Below are positions 1-12,108 of a stretch of 64,000 bases of DNA, piece by piece (positions within the stretch are counted from its first letter, which is position 1; every line of letters begins with the position of its first letter). The notes below the pieces were generated by a model, which saw only the letters and a list, made by a program, of their open reading frames with translations, had not been told where the DNA came from and did not search any database. Both the position numbers and the translations under genes were made by a program. The stretch comes from Trichopria drosophilae (Eukaryota > Arthropoda > Insecta > Hymenoptera > Diapriidae): positions 78,109,001 to 78,173,000 of the forward strand of contig CM059587.1 in NCBI GenBank assembly GCA_030407085.1, read 5' to 3'.

Positions 1-2079
1 TAAGCCAAATCTAGTAAATAATAAGTATATTACAAAAACCGTAATATCCACACAGAAATTCTTCATCACGTTGATTGCATGTACAGAGTATTCTTTTTTT
101 TATAAATTAAAAATTAAAAGTAATTTAATCAAATATTTCTATATAACAGTTCCTTACTTCTTCTGAGAGAGATACGATTGCGATTGACTCTTTTTCGTAC
201 AAATTCCACATTACTGGCACACTTCTTCACCGGTTCAGTTTTTGTTCAAATATTGACCAACGGGAAGTACTGTCCACCAGACTTTACGGTTTTTACTCAA
301 ATAAATGTGCATACATTTCCTTTACATTTTTTGTCGTTGTAATGTGGATTTGTCGAAAAGTCGGACATAATGACGTACGGTATCTGCATATGATGAGCAA
401 AAACTTAAAAAAGAGTATACTATGAGTATAGATAACAAGTAAAAACTCATTACAATTGGCTAAAAATTATACTTCAATTTTTTTTCTTTTTCTTTGGGTC
501 GAGTTTAAAAAAATGAGGTATAACGTTTATAGTTAAAGTAAATTAGATTTTTTGTTTATTGTCCATTTGAATTAACAAGATTGCTTTTATGATTCAGAAT
601 ACAAATTGTACCTAATTGTGGCGTGAAGAGAGATTGGTTTAACTTAACAAAAAAAAGTAATAAATACACGATGCAAAAATATGCTTCTAATAGTTCAGTC
701 AACAAACTAAAATAAGGAGTTTCACCTTGATTAACCATATTATTGATGGCCACCATCTTTAGATAACCATATTCAAGAAAGTGGAGGGACGGGGGAGGGA
801 GTGAGATATTTTATTTCGTAAGATGTTTTAATCATAAAGAGTATCCAGGGTTCAGATAGGTCATATGCCACTGTATCCGGATTATCGATTTTACATAGTA
901 AATAGGTACTTTTGAGTCCCAAAATCAGGTGCCCGTTGTCCATATGGCCAAAACACCTCTTGCACCCCTGCACATGGCAAAAAACGCCTTTTTTCGATAA
1001 TTGTTTTTTTTGTAATGAATGAATCGATAAAAAATTCTTAAATAATTCATGATAGTAGTGTTTCTGGTGACCTTTAAGCACACATTTTTGGAACTCTATA
1101 GACTCAATCCTACATACTTAAACAAATTTTGTTTTATTTTAAAATTGATTTTTTTGGCACAATTTTCGAGATGGCACAACAAATTTTTGCATCTGTTTTT
1201 AGAGTGGTTTGAGCCCTCTTTTCATGAATTTTTTCAAATTTGTTGGTGAGGTGCGCCTATATTAAAATTCGATTTTTTAAATTTTTGTTATTTTTGTCCA
1301 TGTTTGGCCTTTTTAAAGCCTAATTTTCTATGAGAAAAATGCATATCGCGAGCATTATCAGTATAGATACAAATAACGAGTAATGCTTAACAACGAGGTT
1401 GTTATAATGTGAATAAGGTTGCAGCAACGTTATTTATCCTTGTTATAAGGTTCGGTTCTGTCTGGGTATTCAATGAGTTTGGCTGCAGTTTTTTGTGAAT
1501 AATTTTAGAAATTCTTCTTTTACCGAAATCATTATCGAAGACAGCTACTTTTTGCTAATTAAAATCTGGATTCAACTCCATTCTAAACGCAATTATAATA
1601 GTGCCAGGTTTTAAATGTTTTAAATGGAATATTAAATTCATGGTCCTTTTCATGGTACTTATTCTCAAGCTACGTTTTGTTTCACCAATATAACTCGTAA
1701 TATTAGGTTAATCACCTACTATTGGTGGTATATTTAAAAAAAACGAGTTAGACCGAATGTAGTTAAATTAATTACTTTTTATAATTTCAAACTATTAAGT
1801 GCAAACAGTCCCGCTGTACATAACGGTTGAATCAATTTCTTTTCTTTCTTTTCTCTTGTAGAACAGTAATCACATTCATTTATATTGTTTTCTTAGCCAA
1901 AATGTCATTAATCGGAAAAAAACTTAAATCAACATACTTAAGAAGTCTTGGATGCATTTTTGTCCATTTCCAGTTATCCCATCAAAAATCCTTTGCGTAT
2001 CCTTTTCACGAAATGGCATCGTAAAATTCGCTTAATAAAATTTCTTTGCTAAATTTCGTCATAAAATTGATTTCATGAA
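1..2079. other. AT-rich noncoding DNA with one possible old repeat patch
   Basis: No gene is supported here. A stretch at about 830-1310 is less AT-rich than its surroundings. It has the look of an old interspersed repeat: a run of CA- and CC-rich phrases near 900-985, then T-rich sequence ending near 1310. I saw no second copy in the window, so its repeat nature is a guess. The open frames here (for example minus strand 773-1081) have no recognisable domain and are of a length expected by chance. Confidence 0.4.
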
Positions 2080-2390
2080 TTGCTTTCGTATTTATTTGTA
2101 AAAGGCGATACTTCCTTTTAACGACGATCGGTAACATTGAGGAGTGCATCGCGTTACGGTAAGAAAATCAGTTTCTCTCGGTGGATTCCCTTCGAAACCT
2201 GGTAATCATCCGACATCACGATTCGGAAATGATCGTGCGAACCACGGAAGCGAACTCACTTTACGACTTTTCGCTGAATCTTCTTCTTTTTCTTTAACTG
2301 ACTTTATAGCTAAGCATTAAAGTGCGCTCTTCGCGAGTAGACGCCAAGTTATCCGATAAGCCGCAAACTGAACCTAACCTAACCCCCAGG
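2080..2390 (+). promoter_or_regulatory. Candidate 5' leader with a short UTR intron
   Basis: This is a CpG-containing patch directly upstream of the candidate start codon at 2391. A good splice donor (ACG|GTAAG) lies at 2158/2159. A pyrimidine-rich tract at 2280-2300 is followed by AG at 2308-2309 or 2313-2314, so a UTR intron of about 150 bp is possible. A CCTAACCTAACC string sits just before the ATG; it is only two to three telomere-like units and is not telomeric DNA. No TATA box was identified. The leader interpretation depends on the exon downstream being real. Confidence 0.3.
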
Positions 2391-2478
2391 ATGGATGAAA
2401 ATTCTGAGGTGCATAACGGTGATGCACCGATGAATCCGCATATCGAGGAATTATCAAACTCATTTCGACATTGCATCG
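2391..2478 (+). CDS. Candidate first coding exon (partial, unrecognised protein)
   Basis: An ATG at 2391 in an acceptable context (CAGGATGG) opens a frame of 29 codons plus one base that runs to a GT donor at 2479. The peptide begins MDENSEVHNGDAP and continues with a probable amphipathic segment, IEELSNSFRHCI. It is acidic, mixed in composition and less biased than the T-rich or A-rich chance frames elsewhere in the window. I do not recognise the family. The frame stays open past the donor to 2567, but composition changes to hydrophobic, T-rich sequence after 2480, which fits an intron. No downstream partner exon could be assigned. It could be the first exon of a gene whose other exons are far away, a pseudogene, or chance. 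Confidence 0.35.
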
Positions 2479-2639
2479 GTATATCATCCTGGACAATTGA
2501 CTACTTTTACAGTTTTATTCCAAATTTTTCTATTTATACACTAATGTTTATCTTACAGTTCATGTAATTTTTCATTAAAAAACTTAATTTTTAACCATCA
2601 AACTAAAATCATCCATAAAGGATTTATCGGGTCATTGCC

Positions 2640-3167
2640 GTGGGGTGTGGGTCAAAAAACCGACAAATCAAAAAGCCGACAGGTCAAAAACCGACAGTCA
2701 AAATATCGATATTCAAAATGCCGACAGGCAAACAGCCCACACGTCAAAAAGCCGACAGACTAAAAACCGACAGGTCTAAAAGCCGACAGTAGAAAAACCG
2801 AATTGTCATGATACCGACAGTCACATAACCGATACTTCGAAGAACCGACCGTCAAAAAGCCGACACATGGACACGTGGGTAGTCAATTTTTGAATTGTCA
2901 GTTTTTTTACTGTCAGCTTTCTGTTATCGGCTTTTTGGCAGTCGGTTCTTCGAATTGTCGGTTATTTGAATGTCGGTATCATAACATTTCAGTTTTTCAA
3001 CTGTCGGTTTTTTGACGCGACGGTATTATCACAATTCGGTTTTTCTACCGTCGACAATTTGAAGTGTCGGTTTTTTTTTCTGTCAGCTTTTTGAATGTCG
3101 GTATTTTTATTGTCCATTTTTCGACCTGTCGGCTTTTTGATTTGTTGGTTTTTAACTCGCATCCTTG
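2640..3167. mobile_element. Foldback (palindromic minisatellite) element, CCGACAG family, copy 1
   Basis: About 530 bp. The left half is made of 14-18 base words containing CCGACA followed by GTCAAAAAG-like sequence. From about 2880 the right half carries the reverse complement (TGTCGGCTTTTTGA-like words). The ends are degraded copies of GATGGGTGCGGGTC and its complement. The order of variant words (AATTGTCAT, then GTCACATAAC, then CTTCGAAGAAC, then GCCGACACAT) is shared with the reverse complement of the copy at 57650-58145. No coding capacity is seen. It is most simply a nonautonomous foldback DNA transposon or large MITE. Confidence 0.8.
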
Positions 3168-6100
3168 CAGTGGCGTTATATCTTTCACCTTATTTATGGC
3201 TGTGCGGACTAAAATTTAGTAGATCAAACTATTATTTAGTCTTTTGAATTACATCTAACTATAACATTATTACTAAGCTTTACGTCGGCAATTAACCATT
3301 TAGTTAAATCTGCTAAACCTTTTTATCAGTGTACAACTCAGAATGACATATTCCGTTACAGTTTGAACAAAAGTTAAGTTTAAAAAAAGTTAAGTTAAGT
3401 TTACTTAATTTAATAAAAGATATACAAGTTTTGCAGGCGTATTACCAATGACCACCTTTTTAATAGTTAAAACTATTATTTGGGTCCAGTTACTGGTCAT
3501 ATTTTTTGGTATTTTAGGATGTACTGACGAGTTAAAAACAATCTTAAAAACAAAAACATTTCATCAAAAACAAGTCTGGATAAAAACATTTTTTACAAAA
3601 CTTGAAGTTGTTGTTGTGCAACTTTTCTGGTAGTTCACCTACAAAAATTAAACTATCAATTATGTCTCCATACTAAAATGCAATAAATCTATTGATATTT
3701 TCGTAGCTCAAATGCTTAACATAATTACTCGAAGCTCAAAAAATGGATCATTTTCAGAGATTCTTAAAAACTATTATTTCCTCTCATATGCATTGAACGC
3801 CTTTCAGTAAGTTTTTTTCATTAACAAATATTGTTTATTGAATTATAAACGGCCGTCTAACAAATGGCATTTTAATTTTTACGTTTTTCGTTGACCAACA
3901 TTGTGTCGAACGAAATGGTTTGAAACGACAAATGTTGAAGGATTTAGTTAAATAATAGTACAAAGTACAGTGGGACCTGTTAAAATGACTGTCGTTCGTT
4001 CTGACGACCCCCAAAATTGACTGCCAGTTGCGAAAACGAGCGAAGAGGAGGTGGCCCCCACTTTACGCAATCTTAATCTTATAATTGGTCTTTTTTCGTT
4101 AAAGTTAGTGAAAGTGACTGCAATAATTATTTCTTTTGCAATTCTTGTCTTTTTATAGATAATACATCAAATTCTTTCAGAGAGGAGTAGGGGTAACCGT
4201 TTCCCCTATGGCAGCAAATTTTGAGGGCTTCCGCAGAAACAATTTGGCAAGAAGGTCAATTTTGAGGAGTTTCATTTCCTAGGTTTTATTGCAGTGTTAA
4301 AAAGAAAGATTTAAAACAAAAATGCGTTTTTCATAAAAGGACAGTGAAAATGGTTCGATTTTCGCTAAAAATATTGTCTTCTATTGGGAACAAAAGCATT
4401 TTTTATCGGAAAAATTCGAACGATTAAACTTTAGATTTGTATATAAATAAGTTTAACCTATTAATGTAGAACTTGTCCAAAATTTGGCCATGCTTTCAAC
4501 TTTATAATTTCTTATAATTTATACACGAAAGCTAGCAATTATATTCAATAACTTTATTTGACATGATTCCAATCAATGGAGTCAAATGAAAATGTAAGAA
4601 ACTAGATAGATAATGCACGTGGCAAACGTAAGCTTACGGTTAAGAGGATGTTTTAAAAGAGACGCGTGACCTCACGATTAAATAGAAAATATGATAATTA
4701 TATTTACTAACATGATCATTGCGTGCAGATGTTCGTTTCTATCATTGTAAGACTATATTTTGCAAGTAGAAAGAACTCATATTACAGAATACGAACGTAC
4801 ACCTTACATCCTTGTAATGTTTATTAAATATTTTTATAAAAATATTTAATTATTAGGTTCCTGATATTTTTAATTCCAATTGCAATCATTGTTATTTTTG
4901 GTGTTCATGATATATTTTATGTCATAGCTTTCAATAGAGTAGAATTTTCAAAGCTCTGCGGACAAATTAGAATTTACCAGTTATTGCGCCATTACGGCGC
5001 GTTTTATAAATATATGATCCGCATTGAAGTAAATAGTTTAAAATAAAATTCACGTAATAATGAAACAAATAAAGTATTTGAATAAGATTGAATTTTTGCA
5101 TCTTCAAGTGCACTAACAATCAATTTCATGTAAAAAACAGAATAATATGTAATAAACAAAATAAAGTAATAAACAAATAAACAATATCTGTTCAGGCAGA
5201 ACTCCTTTTCGAAAAATGTATTTGTATAAGAATAAAAAATAAAACGTTGCTTACCGCCTACTGCATGCTTATATTTTTAAAATCTCTGTCATTTGACGTT
5301 TATAATATATATTTCTCATATAAACTACGTAAAAATATTAAGTACAAAAGTAGTCAATGTACCAAAAATGAGTAAATGAAATAATTCAACTGACAATAAA
5401 ACAATATATAAAATCCGCTATTTGGGCGCCATTTTTAAATTTTCAAAAACGGCATTTAGTATTTGAAAGCTGTAACATTTTGAATGCGATATTTCCTTGT
5501 GTGTTCTACATTGCAGTATCCGGATGTAAATTATAGATTTACAAAATTACTTCAAAAATTTTCCATTAAAAAAAACAGCTTTATCTATCACAAGTAACTA
5601 ATGGCGAACTTGCTTTAGACTAATGCTGTTGGTAGAATCTGAAAGAGCATACTTTGACATGTCAGATACCATTCTCTAAATAGTGCTGAAAGTTGCCTTC
5701 AAAAAACGTCCGTTCTTAAAGGGCTAATGTGCTATTTTCAGAAGCAAAGATTCTCATTCGATATCAGAAAATACAAAATTTGTATACAATCACATAGCAT
5801 GACACCAGTACGCAAAATAATAAAATGAATTAAAATAAGCCTTACATTAAAGAAAAAAACCGGAAAACAAACGTTTAAAATAACTTGTATAAATACTTTA
5901 GGACACGTAGTAAACAATGGCTCCAAAAAATAGTATAATGTTTATGAACATCCAATACGAAGACATTGTTAGATAAGTCGACGTAAATTTTTAATTTTTT
6001 GATTAAATATAAAAAAATTGTAACTTGGATTCTACTAATGATTTTTATTTATTTCCAATAACTCTCGGTCAATTCTTAATTAACTTCTTTGGCATTCTGT

Positions 6101-6714
6101 AAGCAGAACTGCCCTTACAGAGCCCAAATTTTGAATCAATTTATTCAAACATTTTGAATGTAGATGTAGATACCATTTATTATTGTCGTGGATCTCGTGA
6201 TCCGTAGACAAACCAGATTTTTTAATTTACGTTTTTTAGTTACGTTTAGCGTAAATGCTTACTTTTTCGGCCGACTACTTTAGAACTCTCTTGAATAACA
6301 TTATAAATAGCAATGTTTTGATAAATGAGTTCTTTCGAGAAGCAATAGATGGCGGGCCAATCCACAAATATAGTCGAGCAGCCTTTAGATGTAATGCTTG
6401 TCGAAGAGAAAAATGAAACTCATGAATGAATCAATGAATCTGCTTTCTGAACATCGCTTTTAGATTCAAGCGCCACATAGCGTCTTAAGAAATAACATAT
6501 TCGTGAAATATAGTCGTTACGTTTAAAATCAACATAGATTTGAAAAACTTTTACATCTCCTAGCATAGTTTACATCGGAATACAATATTAAACATATAAA
6601 AAAATGTACAGTTAATTTTTTACAATGTACAGCATAAAAACTGGAAATATATAATTCTGAAAAGAACCAATTTCACGGTACAAATAATGCTTTCGATGCC
6701 TTAGTGTGCAGTAG
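3168..6714. other. AT-rich noncoding DNA
   Basis: No gene is supported. All open frames are short and compositionally like the background. The stretch contains a perfect 28-bp palindrome (listed separately) and the T-rich, A-rich runs typical of the window. I see no repeat family here that recurs elsewhere in the window. Confidence 0.5.
4823..4850. repeat. Perfect 28-bp AT palindrome
   Basis: The sequence from 4823 to 4850 equals its own reverse complement; the half-site is ATTAAATATTTTTA. It contains only A and T. In DNA this AT-rich, some palindromes arise by chance, so function is not implied. Confidence 0.7.
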
Positions 6715-7170
6715 AGAAAGAAAGCGGAAGGGAGCGAAGTAAACGAAGCAAAAGAAGGCAATGAGGCTAACCAAAGAAAATAACATAATGCATGCAAAAG
6801 CAAAAGAATCTAACGAAGCTAATGAAACAAAACTGTAGGAAGCAGAAGTCCAACAAAACCAACAAACTACACAATTAATGGAGCTATATAAAAGACGCAC
6901 GCATTAGGACAGATATAAAATGAACATAATGACGAGTGAATGAACCGAATAAAATGAAACCTCATAATGAAGACAATGTGTTTCAGTAAATGACGAAAGA
7001 GAATCGTCGAGGCCAGAAACTACCAAGCTACCGTTCTGTGCAAATGAAGTTCTTCTAGGTCAATAAAGTCGGTAATGTACCAAATGAACAGAAAAGTTGG
7101 AAGTTCTTCGTCTTTGTGAAAAAGAACAAAATTGTGCTGAATTTCTACTTATTTTTTAAATATAATTTCA
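6715..7170 (+). pseudogene. Decayed coding-like stretch (unrecognised)
   Basis: The plus strand is A-rich and reads as coding-like peptide in pieces separated by several in-frame stops and at least one frame change. Pieces include a Glu/Asn/Lys-rich part with repeated NEAN-type words near 6745-6835, then a Gln-rich part (EAEVQQNQQTTQLMELYKR) near 6840-6896. A third part near 7000-7130 has charged and aromatic residues. Amino acid usage differs from random translation of the flanks. No domain is recognised; a decayed transposon or gag-like gene or a processed pseudogene is possible. A low-complexity A-rich tract is the main alternative. Confidence 0.3.
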
Positions 7171-8828
7171 TTTAATTTTTATTATTACTTAGTACTGTAA
7201 TAATTTCGAATTCCTCACTAGTCTTGAAAATACAAAATGTCCATAATTAAATTTCATTCGTCGACTGAAATAACTTCAAGAAACCAATGTAGCGTAAAGA
7301 GAAATAACGAAGTCGGATGTTTCCATTGTTTGAGTTAAGTAGTAGCAGGTTTGTCTAAGCGGACGCGTTCAATTTAGTAATTCACACCTGTCGATTCCGT
7401 TAGTATTACCGAAGAAACTGTAAGATATCTGTTTATATTCGAAATTAAATGAGATCACGGTACTCGTGTTCCTACTTTAAAATACTCATTTTATTTTTTT
7501 AAATATTAAATATTTTATAACTGATCAGATTCGTTAGAAATATTAATTCTTAACTGTTCTTAACAAGAAATATATTAATTACAATAGAATAGAAATTCTC
7601 TTAAGATAGGATAATATATGAGATTCTTTTAAATTTGTTGTTCGTAATAAATTATCAACATACATGAAAACTACCAAAATACTCGAAGTATTAGTTTGTT
7701 GTTACTAATAGATAGTGTATCTTTTATATTTAGATCTTTTCTCTAAAATTCTTGGAGTAGCATTTTACTCATTGTATAGTAAGAATTCATCTTTTATTTT
7801 TTATAAATACGTTTTCTTAAGACTGGAATTTCCTATAAAAGTAAATAATTACTTTTTTATTCGAATGCCTCAATTTTTACACCCAATAGAGTGAATTTTT
7901 AAAGAAAATTGCATAATTAGTAGGGGAAACAATTTCCACACCAACCAGTCATACCCTACTGATCTCTCCGCGTTTCTAATAGATGGCCGTGCCGTGCAAA
8001 TTGATAATAGTGTGACTAGAACGCTGTCATATTGTTGACGAATTACTCAAAGGGTTCTACATTTCTCATTTTATTTGAAGATTGTCGTGTCCGACAACAG
8101 ACATCATATTATTAATTAACAAAAATCATACAACTAATAATAATAGGAAATAATTTATTTATTTTTTATATTTAATTACTGAAGTTTTATATTTTTTATT
8201 TAAAAAGAAACTACTTCCCAATGATATTAACAAAGACATACACTGAAAAAAAAAGTTTCTTTGAATATGTCGCCATAAGATATCAGATTTAGTTTGCCAT
8301 ATCGAAAGGAACTGTATGTTTAACAAATAAATCGTATTTTGTGTGGCCATGAAAATAAGGAAAAGAATTAAATTCCAGTAAAACGCGCTTTAAAAAATAT
8401 GTAAATTCTGTTGATTTTATAGAAAGTGACAGCAAAACAAATATTTTTTATTCTCCAAAATTGACGTATTAATTAAACAGATTTATCTGTCAATTTAATA
8501 GAATTATCTGTAAATTAGACAGATAATTCTGCTGTTTTTGCATATATTATGCATATTTTATTGTGTTAAATCCAAGGAATTTTTGTGAAGTTGTTCCTCA
8601 TCAATTTATGAAGCAACTGAACCCAAGTATTATATCAATTTCTTTTGTTACAAGGATAACAATTTTCGATGCAAAAAAAAAAGAAATGGAGATCTATAAT
8701 AACTATAAATTTCTTCAAATCATCATCAATAAGTCATACAAAAATATAATGTGAAACAGTTAAACAGTTAGTAACATCAAGTAAAAATAATACATTCTAC
8801 TAATCCTAATCATTTGATTACAAATATC
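7171..8828. other. AT-rich noncoding DNA
   Basis: Nothing gene-like is seen. A small patch at 7960-8060 is richer in G and C and includes the string AGATGGCCGTGCC. Several oligo-A and oligo-T runs are present, plus one short hairpin listed separately. Confidence 0.45.
8500..8530. repeat. Short perfect inverted repeat (hairpin)
   Basis: AGAATTATCTGT at 8500-8511 is the exact complement of ACAGATAATTCT at 8519-8530, with a 7-base loop. A further TTATCTGT lies just upstream near 8483. This may be a fragment of a small MITE, but the ends are not defined. Confidence 0.5.
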
Positions 8829-9417
8829 ATGCCGCAAAGAAAACGTTTCGAATATTTGATAAATAGCTATGCACAGAACTAACTGCAGGACTTAACAGTG
8901 TAAAGGTAATGAGTACATCGAACGTAATAATAAAATTAATGAAGAAGTGAAATCGTATAAACCGACGACCGCAGCCTCGCAATTAATAAAACAGCATACG
9001 AAAATAAAAGAAGAAATGCGGAACAGGCATGCGGGTTGCGTTTATAGATAAATTATTGTTATCATCAGGTAATTGCACGAATCTAAAGCAATCTACGCTT
9101 GGTGGAACCAAACGTATGCTAATGACGTTTAACAGGTTTAGATATTACATAAACAAATTGAATAAGGTAATTAAAATAGAGCAGGTGAAGAGCCCAGAAG
9201 AAATGTACGTATCTTCCCTGATTGTGCTACGAAGTTAAGACGCTGAGGATGTGAATAATGTAAATTCTAATGAGATAACGAATCTAATAAGGAACATGTA
9301 AGCGGTGTTTACCATGTATGATGCGAGGAATCTGATATTCGGAATGGAAAATAAAGAAAGAACGAAGTTGGCATCAAGACTAAGTGACGACCGAGTGAAC
9401 TTCAATTTAACCGTTTG
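8829..9417 (+). pseudogene. Decayed intronless gene, about 190 codons, unrecognised
   Basis: An ATG at 8829 begins MPQRKRFEYLINSYAQN and then meets stops. From 8902 another frame reads KGNEYIERNNKINEEVKSYK and continues coding-like to about 9034. From about 9030 a third frame is open to 9238, and the same frame continues coding-like through two more stops to 9417, ending near SRLSDDRVNFNLTV. All three frames are on one strand, in consecutive order, and rich in charged residues; the flanks are not. This pattern of intronless sequence, three frames and in-frame stops suggests an old gene that has decayed. I cannot name the family; a processed host pseudogene and a mobile-element gene are both possible. 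Confidence 0.45.
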
Positions 9418-11411
9418 AAGTATGCATTGTTACAAATTTTCAGGTTAGGTCACTTAAGATTACTTCATAGTCAACCTTGTGTGAATACGGTTGTTTCAAA
9501 TGTAGATATGTACATACGATGGTTCCCGAAATGTACATTATTTTTCAATTTAAAAAGTTAGGTTAGGTCTAACAAAGTCACATAATCTATTAAAGAGCTT
9601 TGACAAAAATATTAATTTAAATATATATTTTCTAATTTGAGATTAGAAATGAATACTTTTGAGGTTAAGTAGTCACAAATGGTGATTATCACTACTTTAT
9701 CTAAATTGAAAAGTACATACCCTACTATTTTCGATGTCACTCTTCAAGATTCTGATACCAAAATTGAGTTTCGGTGGTCAAAAATCCGCAAAGCACCGAA
9801 TTTAAACAAAAAATACACAAAAATTAAGAAATATTTATTCTTATCAATTATTCTTTAACTATCAGAATTAACGGATGCTAATCAAACTATGAACGAAAGT
9901 GGAGAAAATATTTGAATTTTTAGAAAATGTTTTACTTTTATCCCCCACTTCACTTCACAAACGATCTTAAAATGTCGTTTCCACTGAAAATTTCTGTGAA
10001 AAATTTCTGGACGTTCTAACACAAAAAATGCGAGTTTTTTTTAAGTGTTAATAACAAAATGTTCATAATTCTTAGAATTCATCGAGAAATAAGCTGACAT
10101 TTTTTCCAGATTTTGTAAACAGTATTTTGAGAAATTTTTAATTTAAATGTTTTCAAAAAATGTCAAAAATTTACGTAAAATTCTGAAAAAAATTTGGTAC
10201 ATTCTATGAAAAATTTCAATAATTTTTTTTTACTTGTGCGTATTTTTCGAAGAAAGGAATTTCAAATATTGTAATTTAGGATTTTTTCAGAGAAAATAAG
10301 AAAAAAATGCTTAGAATTCATCAAAGAATGTACCAATATTCTTTCAGAATTTTTTGTAAATGTTCGAAGTATTATTAAAAAACTAAAATAAAAGTTTCTT
10401 AAAAATCTTATTTAAAAAACCTGACAAATTCCAGTATATTCCTCAATGAATTCTGAAAATATTTCATTCCTAGCATTCTTTTAGACAAGTTCATAGTTCT
10501 TGAGTTAGAGCGTACCCAAATTTTTCAAAGAATTTTTCATTTTGAAGTCCTTTTAATAAAGTGGGATATAAATGTGTTCTTAAAATTCAAAAATTTTCTT
10601 CACTTTTCTTCACATTTTGAATAGAATCCCAATCTTCTGATGGACAAAAATTTCTCAAAATAAATAATTCCCAATTTTATCTTAATCCCAATGTGGCGCA
10701 ATATTGGAGTTCCTAATGAGTGAAACTAAATTTTGATCTCAGAATCTTTAAGTTCGACCTGTAAATAGTGACACGTGTACCTTTCAATTTTTTCAACTTC
10801 TATTTTGATGCGCAATGCTTGATTGAAATTAGTGACAAAAATGTAATTTTGAGCAATGATGGAAAGTATTAGTTCGTTCAAAATGTCGGATCACTGTCAG
10901 TTGTATTCCTCAATACTCCTACTTCCGTAATTCGTATGTCTCTAATCGAGTTTTATCGATCCTTGCCGAATATCGCGAAGTATAGACGGAAAAGTCGGGG
11001 AGGATGAGGGGGGCTCTCGCGGTGTACAACGCCCTCACAATGTGGAACAACTACTTCCTAAATCGTAGCAATACGCTTTTAAAAATGCCGTTAAAGATCC
11101 AAAAAATGTTAGTTTACAACTTTACCAGCAGTTCTTGCTTTCTTACGTATCTAACAGAACGTGGAATGATTTTTGAAGCGATGAGATTGTTGCAGTTGTT
11201 CAAAAGCTTATAATAAGCCATAAAAAGTGAATAAAATTGTGTGCCTTTTTCGAATTATAACGTAAAATAAAATTATATTTTTTGTAGTGCAGAAAATTTT
11301 CTGTAAAATAATCAGTAAAGTCACTGGGATGGCTCTCCCTACGCTTCGTTATATTGAAATTCGTCCCTCTTACTGAGGTTCAGGGGTTCTCTGATCTACA
11401 TCACAAAAGTA
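9418..11411. other. AT-rich noncoding DNA
   Basis: No gene is supported. From about 9950 to 10700 the sequence is dominated by runs such as AAATTTTTC and GAAAATTT, which look like low-complexity or slippage-derived DNA. Short TTAGGTTAGG-type strings occur near 9445 and 9560. The stretch 10960-11213 is slightly richer in G and C, with no recognisable product. Confidence 0.45.
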
Positions 11412-11645
11412 CAGCCTGCCCCGCCCTAAGTTATACCGCCAAAGTTATACCACTCCCTTTCTCTCCTTCCCCCACCGCATTGTTTCGCTGAACCACATTC
11501 GCTTCGCGACAGTCACTTACAGAAGCACTCGTTGCAGGGATATAAACAGAGTTACAGAAGTGCGGATAATAAGGGGTCTATAACTTTGGATAAACTTCAG
11601 TCATTTTGAAAGAACCGACGGTATAACTTAGGATGAGGACTACTG
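11412..11645. mobile_element. TA-flanked MITE with CAG...CTG ends (pogo/Tc1-like)
   Basis: The element begins CAG at 11412 and ends CTG at 11645, with TA on both sides (11410-11411 and 11646-11647). The inverted ends share an exact CCTAAGTTATACCG core (left around 11425-11438, right complement around 11619-11632). A TA target duplication with 5'-CAG ends is typical of the Tc1/mariner/pogo superfamily. At 234 bp it has no coding capacity, so it would be nonautonomous. Confidence 0.6.
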
Positions 11646-12108
11646 TAGTTTCGCTCATATCCGTGACGCGGCTCTACCGCAGTCCGTAGGAGCAGTAAAA
11701 CTGGTCGGGAAAATAGCAGCGAATATTTTAATGTTTTGAAGTTTCGAACCGAGTGCCTTACATTAGAATTCTTATTTCACAACCATTATTTTAGGTAGCA
11801 AACATAATAACTAAGTGAAAATTCAACGGCTTATTTAAGAGTCCCTGCCAAAATTCCTAGTGCCAGCGTAAAGTAAACAACCTAGAGGCAAACAGCTAAG
11901 GTTTGGGAGTGATGCTGCCAAATGCTACCGACGGTTTTTTCGTGAAGAAAAATGACGTGGTGGGAGAGAAGGGCGGTGGAGAGGGGAAATAGTAATGCTT
12001 TTTGATATATCTCGGCTTTAAAACTTTGGACCATGTAGGGCAGGGTCTATTTAAATTGATGTTAAACGACATTATATTTATTCACGGAAAAAATAGTCCT
12101 AACAAATA

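Noticed and set aside
2370..2386. CCTAACCTAACC telomere-like string (also near 9560, 24806, 30780 and 63970)
   Set aside because: Only two or three units occur at each place, far too short for telomeric DNA. Such strings are common in insect genomes with TTAGG telomeres.
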